This document shows positions 1 to 7,757 of a stretch of DNA of 51,347 nucleotides, piece after piece. This stretch comes from Halorubrum sp. Hd13 (GTDB lineage Archaea; Halobacteriota; Halobacteria; Halobacteriales; Haloferacaceae), in contig NZ_NHOY01000106.1 of the NCBI RefSeq assembly GCF_002252755.1, positions 25,484 through 76,830 of the forward strand, read 5' to 3'. Made by a program: the position numbers and the translations under genes. The notes below the pieces were generated by a model, which saw only the letters and a list, made by a program, of their open reading frames with translations, was not told the origin of the DNA and searched no databases. The stretch's first letter is position 1; every line of letters starts with the position of its first letter.

Positions 1-98
1 CGTTCACCGTCGATCCGTTATTAACGATTTATAAGCGAGCGGCTGGGGCTTCGGAGGCGTTCACCGTCGACCCGTCGTCGACAATTTATAACCGAACG
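1..98 (+). promoter_or_regulatory. Duplicated promoter-like block with two TATA boxes
   Basis: Two similar blocks of about 41 nt lie 57 nt apart (1-41 and 58-98). Both begin CGTTCACCGTCGA and both carry TTTATAA at the same internal place (28-34 and 85-91), a good haloarchaeal TATA box. The second box would start transcription near 115 and give the phosphoesterase gene at 185 a leader of about 70 nt. The boxes also read as TATA-like on the other strand, so a divergent gene left of the window could use one. That this is a duplicated promoter is inferred from the sequence alone. Confidence 0.45.
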
Positions 99-184
99 AC
101 GTCTCAGACGCTCCCTCGCTCAACACCTTTTCACGCCTCGTACAGACCGAACCTATTCCGGCGTCGCTCCCGTACGTCGACTCG

Positions 185-856
185 ATGAAGGTGGGGCTCA
201 TCTCGGACGTCCACGCGAACCTCCCGGCGCTCGAAGCGGTCCTCGACGACATGCCCGCGGTCGACCGGATCGTCTGCGCCGGCGACGTGATCGGGTACAA
301 CCCGTGGCCGGCCGAGTGCGTCGAGCGCGTGCGCGAAGTCGCGGCGATGACGGTCAGGGGGAACCACGACCGCACCGTCGAGTCCCCCGAACGCTACCGC
401 GCGAACCGCATGGCCGAGGCCGGGCTCGAACACGCGAAAGCGACGCTCTCCGACGACCAGCTCGCGTGGCTCGACGGGCTCCCGCGCGCCGAGACGTTCG
501 CGGGCGGGCGGTACCTGCTGGTCCACTCGCACCCGGCGGCCGGGCGCGAGGACGCCTACGTCTACCCCGAGGAGTTCCCGAACCTGGACCGCCACATGGG
601 CGACTACGACGGGATCGTCCTCGGGCACACGCACGTGCAGGGGAAGCGGTCGGTCGCCGGCGGCGTCGTCGTCAATCCCGGCAGCGTCGGCCAGCCGCGC
701 GACGGCGACCCGGCCGCCGGGTACGCCGTGCTTGACGCGGCGACGGACGACGTCACGCTCGAACGGGTCCCGTACGACGTCGACCGCGTGAGCGAGGCGA
801 TCGCCGACGCCGGGCTCCCGGAGCGCACCGCCGAGCGACTGTATCAGGGGAAGTGA
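185..856 (+). CDS. YfcE/MJ0936-type metallophosphoesterase
   Basis: A 223-aa cytoplasmic calcineurin-like phosphoesterase of the small YfcE/MJ0936 group, which hydrolyses phosphodiesters with two bound metal ions; the natural substrate is unknown. The metal-binding motifs are complete and in order: DVH with D8 and H10, GDV with D34, GNHD at 59-62, HSH with H114, and GHTH at 147-150 (H148, H150). The group signature NPGSVGQPR follows at 164-172. The length is a little above the usual 165-220 aa. The ATG at 185 gives a start directly before the first motif strand (MKVGLISDVH). It stands alone; the gene downstream is convergent. Confidence 0.9.
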   Translation: MKVGLISDVHANLPALEAVLDDMPAVDRIVCAGDVIGYNPWPAECVERVREVAAMTVRGNHDRTVESPERYRANRMAEAGLEHAKATLSDDQLAWLDGLPRAETFAGGRYLLVHSHPAAGREDAYVYPEEFPNLDRHMGDYDGIVLGHTHVQGKRSVAGGVVVNPGSVGQPRDGDPAAGYAVLDAATDDVTLERVPYDVDRVSEAIADAGLPERTAERLYQGK

Positions 857-896
857 GGTCCGGACGGGCCGGCCGCCCCGGAGGGAGCGCCCCGCG

Positions 897-1220
897 TCAC
901 GGCCAGAGCCCGACGAGGAGCAGGACGTTCCGCGCGGCGGTCGCGAGCGAGAGGAGACCGACGCCGGCGCACATCAGCGTCGCGACGAGCCGCCGGGTCC
1001 CGCCCGCGACCGCGACGGGGATCCCGATGACGACCATCCCCGCGGCCTTGGTGAGGAGCATCCCGGGAACGAGTCCGAAGGCGGCGATGAGGGCGGCGCC
1101 GACCGGGGAGCCCTCGACGTACTGGCCGCCGCCGATCGCGACGTACGTGGACGCCACGTCGGCGGCGACTCCGACGGCGAGGAGGACGAGAGCGGCGGCG
1201 AGTCGCGATGGCACTGGCAC
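897..1220 (-). CDS. Small haloarchaeal membrane protein, DUF5658-like
   Basis: A hydrophobic protein of about 107 aa with three to four membrane segments (LAAALVLLAVGVAADVAST, then an Ala/Gly-rich pair, then a C-terminal segment). The pattern of a first helix followed by ADVASTYVAI and a short polar stretch EGSPVGAAL resembles the DUF5658 small membrane proteins of archaea and bacteria; the function is unknown. An open frame extends upstream to 1334 but that part is atypical. I prefer the GTG at 1220 (or 1214) because a TTATTA box lies about 20-25 nt upstream, near 1239-1246, as expected for a leaderless haloarchaeal gene. Confidence 0.6.
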   Translation of the reverse strand: MPVPSRLAAALVLLAVGVAADVASTYVAIGGGQYVEGSPVGAALIAAFGLVPGMLLTKAAGMVVIGIPVAVAGGTRRLVATLMCAGVGLLSLATAARNVLLLVGLWP

Positions 1221-1333
1221 ACCGGAAGCGACGGACGATAATAAGCTTCCGGGAGTCCCGGGTATTCGGGCGACGCGAACCGGGTAAGCGATGCCTACCG
1301 GGCTGGCCGCGGACCGCGCACAGCACGACTTCA

Positions 1334-1340
1334 TTTAAAC
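1334..1340 (+). promoter_or_regulatory. TATA box of the 1364 flavoprotein gene
   Basis: The stretch TTTAAAC sits in GC-rich surroundings and its centre is about 27 nt upstream of the ATG at 1364, the standard haloarchaeal spacing for a leaderless transcript. This is why the start at 1364 is chosen over the upstream in-frame ATG at 1208. Confidence 0.6.
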
Positions 1341-1363
1341 CGACGCGTCGCCTAACACCTGTA

Positions 1364-2443
1364 ATGAGTTCGTCCGACGACGAGTACGAGATCGCTGTGG
1401 TCGGCGGCGGGCCGGCCGGGCTGACGACCGCGCTGTACGGGGCCCGACTGGGCCACGAGACGGTGCTCATCGACAGGGGCGGCGGCCGCGCGGCGATGAT
1501 GGCGGACACCCACAACGTGATCGGGATCACCGAGGAGACCTCCGGCAACGAACTCCTCGCGACCGGCCGCGAGCAGGTCCAGTCGTACGGCGGCACCTTC
1601 GAGCGCGGCTTCGTCACCGACGCGGTCGAGACCGACGACGGCCGCTTCCGGCTGACGACGAGCGACGCCGAGATCGTCGCGGACCGCGTCGTCCTCGCGA
1701 CCGGGTTCTCCGACGAGCGCCCCGACCCGCCGCTCCCGCGGAACGCGAAGGGGCTCCACTGGTGTCTCCACTGCGACGCGTACATGTTCGTCGACGAGCC
1801 GGTGTACGTGATGGGCCACGGCGAGGCGGCGGCCCACGTCGCGATGATCATGCTGAACGTGACCGACGACGTGGACCTCCTGACCCGCGGCGCGGAGCCG
1901 ACGTGGAGCGAGGAGACGGCGGCCCGACTGGAGGCCCACCCGGTTGACGTCGTCCACGAGGACGTCGCCGGCGTCGAGAACGACCCCGACTCCGGCTGGC
2001 TGGAGGCGATGGAGTTCGAGGACGGGACCCGCCGCGAGTACCGCGGCGGCTTCCCGATGTACGGCTCCGACTACAACACCGCGCTCGCGGAGGGGCTCGG
2101 CTGTGACCTCACGGATGGCGGCGAGGTCGACGTCGACGACCACGGGCGCACGAGCGTCGACGGCGTCTACGCGGTCGGCGACGTGACGCCCGGTCACAAT
2201 CAGGTCCCCGTCGCGATGGGACAGGGCGCGAAGGCCGGGATCGCGCTCCACAAGGAGCTCCGCGAGTTCCCGCGCTCGACGGAGGAGATCGCCCGCGACG
2301 GCCCCGTCGACGCCGACGAGGTACCCGCCATCTCCCCCGACCTCATGGCGACCGCGGTCGCCCACGAGGGACACGCCGGCGGCCCGCGCGAGGACCCGGG
2401 CCGCGAGGTCGAGCCCGAGGCGACCGCGGCCGACGACGACTGA
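1364..2443 (+). CDS. Thioredoxin reductase-like FAD/NAD(P) oxidoreductase
   Basis: A 359-aa flavoprotein of the thioredoxin reductase family. The FAD-binding GGGPAG motif is at 14-19. The redox-active pair is C134-L-H-C137 in HWCLHC. A second nucleotide-binding segment (VMGHGEAAAHVA, about 149-160) is present but deviates from the usual GxGxxA, so NADPH use is uncertain. The C-terminal FAD motif VYAVGDVTPGHNQ is intact. After it there is an acidic tail of about 50 residues rich in Glu and Asp. No thioredoxin gene is next to it. Haloarchaea carry several such paralogues, some lacking NADPH-linked activity, so the electron donor cannot be assigned. The start is set by the TATA box at 1334. Confidence 0.85.
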   Translation: MSSSDDEYEIAVVGGGPAGLTTALYGARLGHETVLIDRGGGRAAMMADTHNVIGITEETSGNELLATGREQVQSYGGTFERGFVTDAVETDDGRFRLTTSDAEIVADRVVLATGFSDERPDPPLPRNAKGLHWCLHCDAYMFVDEPVYVMGHGEAAAHVAMIMLNVTDDVDLLTRGAEPTWSEETAARLEAHPVDVVHEDVAGVENDPDSGWLEAMEFEDGTRREYRGGFPMYGSDYNTALAEGLGCDLTDGGEVDVDDHGRTSVDGVYAVGDVTPGHNQVPVAMGQGAKAGIALHKELREFPRSTEEIARDGPVDADEVPAISPDLMATAVAHEGHAGGPREDPGREVEPEATAADDD

Positions 2444-2591
2444 GTCGGTTCGGCCGGGGATCCCCGGGGGCGACCGGGGCTCCCCGGAGGTCCCCGAGGC
2501 TCCCGTGGCTCCTCGGAGGTTCCCGTGAAGAGTCGTCGCTCGGGATCCCGCGATACCGATCCTTTTTGATCCGCAGCACCGGACGGCCAGT

Positions 2592-3362
2592 ATGGGAACT
2601 ATCGACGCGGACTTCGCCGACGAGACGGTCGTGGTCACGGGCGGATCGAGCGGCATCGGCCGCGCGGTCGCGACCGCGTTCGGCGACGCGGGCGCGACCG
2701 TGATCAACGCCGACGTCCGGAAGGATCCGAAGGACGTCGGCGCCGAGACGCCGACGCACGAGGCCATCGAGGAGCGCGGCGGGATCGCGACGTTCGTCGA
2801 GACCGACGTCTCCGACCCCGCCCAGATCGAGACGGTGATCGAGGCGGCCCGCGAGTTCGGCGGGGTCGACGTGATGGTGAACAACGCCGGCGTCCACCGC
2901 AGCCGCGAGTTCCTCGACGTCACCCCGGAAGACTTCGATTTCGTCCACGGCGTCAATCTCAAGGGCGCGTTCTTCGGCACGCAACTGGCGGCACGGGACA
3001 TGATCAATCGCGGCGCCGAGGGAACGATCGTGAACACGTCGTCGACGACGGCCGAGCGCGCGGAGCGCGATCACTCGCACTACGCGGCGACGAAGGGCGG
3101 CATACAGATGCTCACCCGAAGCGCGGCGCTCGAACTCGACGGCTACGGGATCAGGGTGAACGCGGTCGCGCCGGGGCCGATCGCCACCGAGATCCGGGAG
3201 GGCTGGGCCGACGAGGCGCGCGACATCGACGGATCCGGCGGCCTCCCGTCCCGCGCCGGCACGCCCGCGGACCTGCGTGACGCGTACCTCTACCTCGCCT
3301 CCGAGGGGGCGAGCTACGTGACCGGCGAGACGGTCTGGGTCGACGGCGGAGCGAGTCTGTGA
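2592..3362 (+). CDS. Short-chain dehydrogenase/reductase
   Basis: A 256-aa classical SDR, a cytoplasmic NAD(P)-dependent alcohol/ketone oxidoreductase. The nucleotide motif TGGSSGIG is at 16-23, NNAG at 97-100, the catalytic serine region NTSS at 148-151, and the catalytic YxxxK is Y164-x3-K168. The C-terminal IATEIREGW and the final VDGGASL segment fit the FabG-like branch. Asp41 after the second strand (NADVRK) favours NAD over NADP. The substrate cannot be told. An AT-rich TTTTTGAT box at about 2563-2570 lies 22-29 nt before the ATG. It appears to be a single-gene transcript. Confidence 0.88.
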   Translation: MGTIDADFADETVVVTGGSSGIGRAVATAFGDAGATVINADVRKDPKDVGAETPTHEAIEERGGIATFVETDVSDPAQIETVIEAAREFGGVDVMVNNAGVHRSREFLDVTPEDFDFVHGVNLKGAFFGTQLAARDMINRGAEGTIVNTSSTTAERAERDHSHYAATKGGIQMLTRSAALELDGYGIRVNAVAPGPIATEIREGWADEARDIDGSGGLPSRAGTPADLRDAYLYLASEGASYVTGETVWVDGGASL

Positions 3363-3508
3363 TCCGCGCCCGAGCGGCGCCGGGTCGACGCGCGGTCGGC
3401 GGGCCTCTACCCCGCTCGAATGCCGCCTGACCGCGCGTCTGAGCGGCTCTCGTCCGGCGGCCGTCGACGGGATCAAACTCTTGTCCGGGAGGGTCCAACG
3501 CGGAAGTG

Positions 3509-3691
3509 ATGAGCGCCACCTCCCCGCTGTCCGGGCCGCTGCTCTCCACGGAACAGACCCTCTGGGTGCTGATCGCCGCCGGGTGGTTCGTCATCGGCGG
3601 CGTCGCCCTAGTCGACGGGCGGCGGCTGTTCGGGGCCGCGTGGCTCCTCCTCGGGCTCGGGAGCGCCTATCGGATCTTCAGGACTGACTGA
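3509..3691 (+). CDS. Small two-helix membrane protein
   Basis: A 60-aa protein with two predicted membrane segments, LWVLIAAGWFVIGGVAL and LFGAAWLLLGLGSAYRI, joined by a short VDGRR turn. I do not recognise a family. A GTG codon at 3506 lies directly before the ATG at 3509; the ATG is preferred. AT-rich TCAAACTCTTG about 25-35 nt upstream may be the promoter. Compact helical-hairpin proteins of this kind are common in haloarchaea, but the evidence for expression here is only frame, composition and promoter spacing. Confidence 0.5.
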   Translation: MSATSPLSGPLLSTEQTLWVLIAAGWFVIGGVALVDGRRLFGAAWLLLGLGSAYRIFRTD

Positions 3692-3694
3692 GCG

Positions 3695-3758
3695 GGTCGC
3701 GTAGACATCGGCAGGTCGCGTAGACATCGGCAGGTCGCGTAGACACCGGCGGGTCGCG
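3695..3758. repeat. 19-bp tandem repeat, about 3.4 copies
   Basis: Three head-to-tail units of 19 bp (3695-3713, 3714-3732, 3733-3751) of the form GGTCGCGTAGACATCGGCA, the third with two changes, followed by a 7-bp partial copy. It lies between two convergent-free plus-strand genes and just before the promoter of the 3799 gene. It looks like slippage-generated DNA; no function is implied. Confidence 0.85.
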
Positions 3759-3798
3759 GAACACAACGTATAGGCCGATCGCGGTCCGACATCGAGAC

Positions 3799-4299
3799 AT
3801 GCAGTGGTCCTCCGAGCGCAGCGGTTCCCTCCGGTGGGCGGGGCGGTCGCTCGCCGGACTCGTCGGCGCGATCCTGTGTCTCGACGTGCTGCTCCTGCTG
3901 GTCCCGGCGTCCGGCGGAACGGTAGAGGCGGTTCGAGTGATCCTCGCGGTCGCCGCGGCCCTGACGGTGCCGCTCGCCGTGGGGCTCGGCCTCGCGTACA
4001 GACCGATCTACGCGATCGGTGGCCTGCTGGCGGCGCCGCTCGTCGCGGTGTACGTCGTGTCCGGGCTGTTGCTCCCGTGGAATCAGCTCGCGTTCTACAC
4101 GGGTCAGCGGACGCTCGAAGCGTTGCTGGCCGTCCCGGCGGTCGGCGACCGGCTCGCCGCGGCCGCTTTCGGCGGCTTTACACTGTCGCAGCGGTCGCTC
4201 CGACTCGCGTTTCGCTACCACTACGCCGTCGTCGGGCTCGCCGCCGCGCTCGGTGGAGGCGTCTACGTCGCGGAAACTCGACGGGCGACCGGCGAGTGA
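3799..4299 (+). CDS. Cytochrome b N-terminal-like membrane protein lacking most haem ligands
   Basis: A 166-aa protein with four to five predicted membrane helices. Residues about 91-155 match the helix C - Qo loop - helix D part of cytochrome b/b6: SGLLLPWNQ (family GYLLPWDQ), then LAVPAVG (family IPVIG), then GGFTLSQRSLRLAFRYHY (family GxxxGQxTLxRFYxLH). The family binds two b haems through two His pairs on helices B and D. Here helix B has no His and helix D keeps only the one in RYHY, so normal bis-His haem binding is not possible. There is no subunit-IV half and no Rieske gene nearby. It is either a repurposed quinone-binding-like fold or a decaying gene; the intact frame and a promoter (ACGTATAGG, about 28 nt upstream) favour a working protein. 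Confidence 0.6.
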   Translation: MQWSSERSGSLRWAGRSLAGLVGAILCLDVLLLLVPASGGTVEAVRVILAVAAALTVPLAVGLGLAYRPIYAIGGLLAAPLVAVYVVSGLLLPWNQLAFYTGQRTLEALLAVPAVGDRLAAAAFGGFTLSQRSLRLAFRYHYAVVGLAAALGGGVYVAETRRATGE

Positions 4300-4613
4300 G
4301 CGGTTCGACGGCGTCGTCCCTCGAGACGATGCGAGGGAATCGATCGAGAGATATGCGCCCGCGCGAATGACGAGCGTTCCGACGCGTCCGAGAGCGGCGA
4401 GCCCGCTCGGTTCGTCGGGTCGACAGCAGCGAGGGTGCGTCCGTTACGGGGCCCGGAAATCCGAACGCATTAATCGCCACGGGGGTCGGATGAGGCGGTC
4501 ACCCGACCCGTGTACGCGGACCGCCGCGGGCTGTCGTCAGCGCGAGAGGTCGCCGACCGTGTAGTTCACCCTCACTTTCCCCGGATGTCGATGACGCTCG
4601 CCGTACCCGGCGC
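4300..4613. other. Intergenic stretch without a recognisable gene
   Basis: Between the cytochrome-b-like gene and the convergent membrane protein there is a GC-rich spacer. I see a few short open frames with unusual amino acid composition, which I regard as chance, and an isolated ATTAATCG that might be a weak promoter at about 4466-4475. No RNA gene or repeat is evident. Confidence 0.5.
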
Positions 4614-5681
4614 TCACGTCGACTCGTCGCTGAATTTCGACAACACCCGCGAAGCGATCGTATCCAAGGTGACGAGCGCCACGTTCACGTAGAGTCCGAC
4701 TAAGAACGCGAGGCCGGAAATGAGTCCGGTGGCAGTCGTAGCGCTGTCGGTGAAGAGGAACGAGAACATGTAGAGACCCGCTGCCAGCAACAGCGCCGCG
4801 GGCACGCGGATGCCATTCTGCAGGAGGGAGAGGAGACTCCTGTCGAACTCTCTGAACAGCGTCGTGAAGAGGTAGCCCAGCGACCCCAGCAACGCGTACA
4901 GGTAGACGTACGACGGAACCGGCTCCGCGACCGGCCCCACGAACGGGAGTACGTTCTCGCCGAGCGATGTGACGACGCCGATAGCGAGCAGCACCAGTCC
5001 GAGTCCGAACAACAGGAGACTTCGACGGTCGCGGTACCAACGGGGTTCGTCGGGTCGTCTTCCCGCAGGGAGGATACTGAACGGTTCATCGTCCGTTGTC
5101 GCTGCCGACTCGCCGTTGCTTTCCTCGGTCAAGCTAAGCATCTGTTTGGCGACCGTCCCGAGGACCTGATAAACGCGCTCCACGTAGAAGCCCGCAACGA
5201 AAGCGAGCCCGGCGAATATCGCGTCCGGTGAAGCGAGAGTAAAGGAGAGTGCGTCGTCCACCGCGCCGTGAGCGAGATAGATCCCCGCGGCCAGACAGAG
5301 CGCCCCAACCGGACGGAGTCCCAAGCGCACGACTTGGATCCACGACCGGTGAACGTACGCCACGTCGTCCGTGTCCGGGTCGACGTCGGTGACGAAAGCG
5401 AGGAGGGACCTGGCCATCGCTCCGAAGAATCCGTACAGGTACACGTCGAACGGAACGCCGACACCCTCCGCGATCAGGTTCAGGCTCTCTATTGAGGCAG
5501 TGACGGCCGAAAGCGTGAGGAAGACGCCGCTCACGACGATCGCTTGTCCGACGGATACACTGTACCACGTGTTCGCGTACGCCTCGACCTTACTCAGTTT
5601 GCCCGCCTCTTCGACGTCCTGATCGACTGGTCCGCTCTCCTCGCTCTCGGTCGCGCCGTTCCCCTCAGTATAGGTTGCCAT
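4614..5681 (-). CDS. Eight-helix membrane protein made of an internal duplication
   Basis: A 355-aa protein with about eight membrane segments and a soluble Ser/Glu-rich linker near residues 180-212. The two halves are related: VYLYGFFGAMARSLL pairs with VYLYALLGSLGYLFTTLF, RPVGALCLAAGIYLA with VPAALLLAAGLYMFS, and GLAFVAGFYVERVYQVLG with GLAFLVGLYVNVALVTLD. Each half is thus a four-helix unit of about 130 residues, arisen by tandem duplication. I do not recognise the family. Codon use is somewhat less GC-biased than neighbours, which may point to acquisition. The start at 5681 (MATYTEGN) is close to an AT-rich promoter region with two palindromes at 5686-5700. Confidence 0.7.
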   Translation of the reverse strand: MATYTEGNGATESEESGPVDQDVEEAGKLSKVEAYANTWYSVSVGQAIVVSGVFLTLSAVTASIESLNLIAEGVGVPFDVYLYGFFGAMARSLLAFVTDVDPDTDDVAYVHRSWIQVVRLGLRPVGALCLAAGIYLAHGAVDDALSFTLASPDAIFAGLAFVAGFYVERVYQVLGTVAKQMLSLTEESNGESAATTDDEPFSILPAGRRPDEPRWYRDRRSLLLFGLGLVLLAIGVVTSLGENVLPFVGPVAEPVPSYVYLYALLGSLGYLFTTLFREFDRSLLSLLQNGIRVPAALLLAAGLYMFSFLFTDSATTATGLISGLAFLVGLYVNVALVTLDTIASRVLSKFSDEST

Positions 5682-5685
5682 ATGC

Positions 5686-5709
5686 TAACATGTTACGTAA
5701 TAACATAAC
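5686..5709 (-). promoter_or_regulatory. AT-rich promoter with overlapping palindromes
   Basis: Directly upstream of the minus-strand gene starting at 5681 lie TAACATGTTA (5686-5695), a perfect 10-bp palindrome, and TTACGTAA (5693-5700), a perfect 8-bp palindrome overlapping it by three bases. AT-rich sequence follows to 5715 and supplies the TATA element about 26-30 nt before the start. Palindromes between TATA box and start codon are typical of repressor sites in archaea; the regulator is unknown. Confidence 0.5.
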
Positions 5710-5932
5710 AAAGTTCTTCTCGAAAACATGAATGAATTGACGAAGCGACCATCGGCGGTAGCCGGTGGTATGCTGCGGATGGACGCTGCTTCGACTCGTA
5801 TCGACGTGCGGCCCAGTGTCGTAGAACCGTGGCCAGCGATTGTGAAGAGGGGTTACAAATTAATGATATGAGGTTATTGGTAACAAGTGTTAGTGTCAGC
5901 GGACGAGCAACCAGACCGGCTCACAACACGAT
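5710..5932. other. Divergent intergenic region with the phoD promoter
   Basis: This 223-bp stretch separates the duplicated membrane protein from the plus-strand phosphatase. It is AT-richer than average. TTAATGATATGAGGTTATTG at about 5862-5881 is the best promoter candidate for the phosphatase and would leave a leader of roughly 25-30 nt. I see no convincing phosphate-type operator and no RNA gene. Confidence 0.45.
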
Positions 5933-7687
5933 ATGTCGAACGTCACGATTCGGCAGCCCGTCAGGGCGGCCGAGCTCACCGAACTCGATAGCACACCCGA
6001 GGACGACGGCGGTCTGACGGAGGCCGAACCCGCCGACGTGTTCCCCCAGTCGGTAGCCAGCGGTGGTCCGACCCCGGAGTCGGTCATCCTCTGGACTCGA
6101 ATCAATCCCGAGCGATACGACCCGTCGGAATCGCTGTGCCTCGAGGTCGCGACTGACCCGTCTTTCGAAGACGACCCCAGGGTATTCGAGTTCGACGGCC
6201 CGGGGGTCAAACCGCCCGACAACTACACCGTTCGCGTCGACCTCGATCACGACGCCGTCGACGCGGACTCGGTCTATTACTACCGGTTCGTCTACCGCGG
6301 AGTGCGGAGCAACACCGGTCGGTGTCGGACGCTGCCGGCCGAGGACGGCGAACCCGAATCAGTTCGGTTCGGAGTGCTGAACTGTCAGGACTACCAGAAC
6401 GGCTACTTCGGCGCGATGGCGCGGCTCGCGGAGACGGACGTCGACTTCGTGTTGCATCTCGGCGACTACATCTACGAACACGTCGCCGAGGGCGACCCGG
6501 GGGGCGTCGGTGGCCCGTACCCGGACCGACGGATCGAGCTCCCGGACAGCGGCACGCGCCCGATGAGTCTCGACGACTTCCGGCGCATCTACGAGACGTA
6601 CAAGACCGATCGCCACCTCCAGCGACTTCACGAGCGCCACACCGTGATTCAGACGTGGGACGATCACGCCATCGCCAACGACCGGTACTGGGACTACGAC
6701 GCCGGCGCACCGGTGTTCCCCGACCACCCGTGCGGCGACGTCCCGGAGTTCACGCGGTACCTCACCGCCGTCGGGATCCAAGCGTGGTGGGAGTTCGTCC
6801 CCGGACGCATCGAGTACGACCCGAGCGCGGACCGCCTTCACGAGTCGTTCGACCTGTATCGGAGCCTGCGGTTCGGCGACCTCGTCACGCTCGCGCTGAC
6901 GGACGAGCGGCTTTTCAGAAGCGAACCGCGGTCGTGGCCGGCGGAGCTGCTCGACCCGTGGTCCGAGCCGGACACCTCGCGGACGATGCTCGGGGAGGCC
7001 CAGCGCGGGTGGCTGCGCGAGACCTTCCGCGAGAGCGAGACGGTGTGGACGGCGTGGGCCAACGCGGTGCTGTTCAAACGACTCTACTTCCTGGGCAAGG
7101 GGTTCATCTTCTGGGAAGACGCCTGGAGCGGGTTCGAGTCCGAACGACGGGAGATCGTCGACACCCTCACCGCGGTCCGAGAACGGGGTGACACGAACGT
7201 CGTGACGCTGACCGGGGACATGCACATGACGCTGGCCGCTCGCCTCCGGAACGAACGGCAGGGCGACACGCCGGTCGGCGTCGAGTTCATGACGCCGAGC
7301 GTGACGAGCGTCAATCCCCGCGAAAGAGCCACCGAGATCGGGCAGCGGGTCGGACTGGGACGCGAGTTCGGACGGTTCGTCTCGTGGCTCGTCAGGAGCG
7401 TGTCGACGTCGCGGGCGGCCGACTACCTGTCCGCTACCGGATTCCTCCCGGAGTTCGCGCTCTCCGACGGCTCCCACTGGGGGTTTTCCGTCATCACGTT
7501 CTCGCGCGAGTCCTGTCGATGGGACGTGTACTGGGTGGACAAGACGGACGATTCGGCGACCAGCGAGTGCCGGTCGGCCTATCGCGTTTCCGTCCCGGCG
7601 GGCGAGTATACGATTCACGAACGTCGTGAAGCGGGTCCAGGTCCTGACGGCGATGCGATCGGTACCGAGCGAAGCAACCCCGACTGA
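5933..7687 (+). CDS. phoD: PhoD-family alkaline phosphatase/phosphodiesterase
   Basis: A 584-aa metallophosphoesterase of the PhoD family, which hydrolyses phosphomono- and diesters using Fe/Ca-type metal centres. The N-terminal PhoD domain begins at FPQSVASGGPTPESVILWTR (37-56). Catalytic motifs are NCQDY (150-154), HLGDYIYE (175-182), TWDDHAIANDRYWD (241-254) and LTGDMHM near residue 423. Family members are usually exported by the Tat pathway. This protein has no twin-arginine signal or hydrophobic segment at the N-terminus, so as annotated it would stay in the cell. Either the start is misplaced or this is a cytoplasmic variant. The gene converges on tRNA-Gly. Confidence 0.88.
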   Translation: MSNVTIRQPVRAAELTELDSTPEDDGGLTEAEPADVFPQSVASGGPTPESVILWTRINPERYDPSESLCLEVATDPSFEDDPRVFEFDGPGVKPPDNYTVRVDLDHDAVDADSVYYYRFVYRGVRSNTGRCRTLPAEDGEPESVRFGVLNCQDYQNGYFGAMARLAETDVDFVLHLGDYIYEHVAEGDPGGVGGPYPDRRIELPDSGTRPMSLDDFRRIYETYKTDRHLQRLHERHTVIQTWDDHAIANDRYWDYDAGAPVFPDHPCGDVPEFTRYLTAVGIQAWWEFVPGRIEYDPSADRLHESFDLYRSLRFGDLVTLALTDERLFRSEPRSWPAELLDPWSEPDTSRTMLGEAQRGWLRETFRESETVWTAWANAVLFKRLYFLGKGFIFWEDAWSGFESERREIVDTLTAVRERGDTNVVTLTGDMHMTLAARLRNERQGDTPVGVEFMTPSVTSVNPRERATEIGQRVGLGREFGRFVSWLVRSVSTSRAADYLSATGFLPEFALSDGSHWGFSVITFSRESCRWDVYWVDKTDDSATSECRSAYRVSVPAGEYTIHERREAGPGPDGDAIGTERSNPD

Positions 7688-7689
7688 TA

Positions 7690-7757
7690 GGGTTCAAACC
7701 CCTTTCGGCGATTTCTCTCACTTCGTTCGAGAAATGCGCCGGCCGGGATTTGAACCC
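7690..7757. repeat. Inverted, hairpin-centred copy of the tRNA-Gly 3' arm
   Basis: Right after the tRNA-Gly discriminator base a hairpin forms from ATTTCTC (7711-7717) and GAGAAAT (7729-7735) with an 11-nt loop. The stem continues outward: CGGCG (7706-7710) pairs with CGCCG (7737-7741) inside the tRNA acceptor strand. Further out GGGTTCAAACCCC (7690-7702) is nearly the reverse complement of the tRNA T-arm at 7744-7757. So the flank is a partial mirror image of the tRNA 3' end. It could act as a two-way terminator between the convergent tRNA and phosphatase genes. The same plan is seen at tRNA-Leu. Confidence 0.75.

Noticed and set aside
1208-1363. N-terminal extension of the thioredoxin-reductase-like protein
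   Set aside because: It would cross the TATA box at 1334 and adds basic, non-conserved residues before the FAD-binding start.
4505-4520. GTGTACG near 4511 as a further cluster operator
   Set aside because: Only one half-site; no matching left half at the N7 spacing and no related gene.
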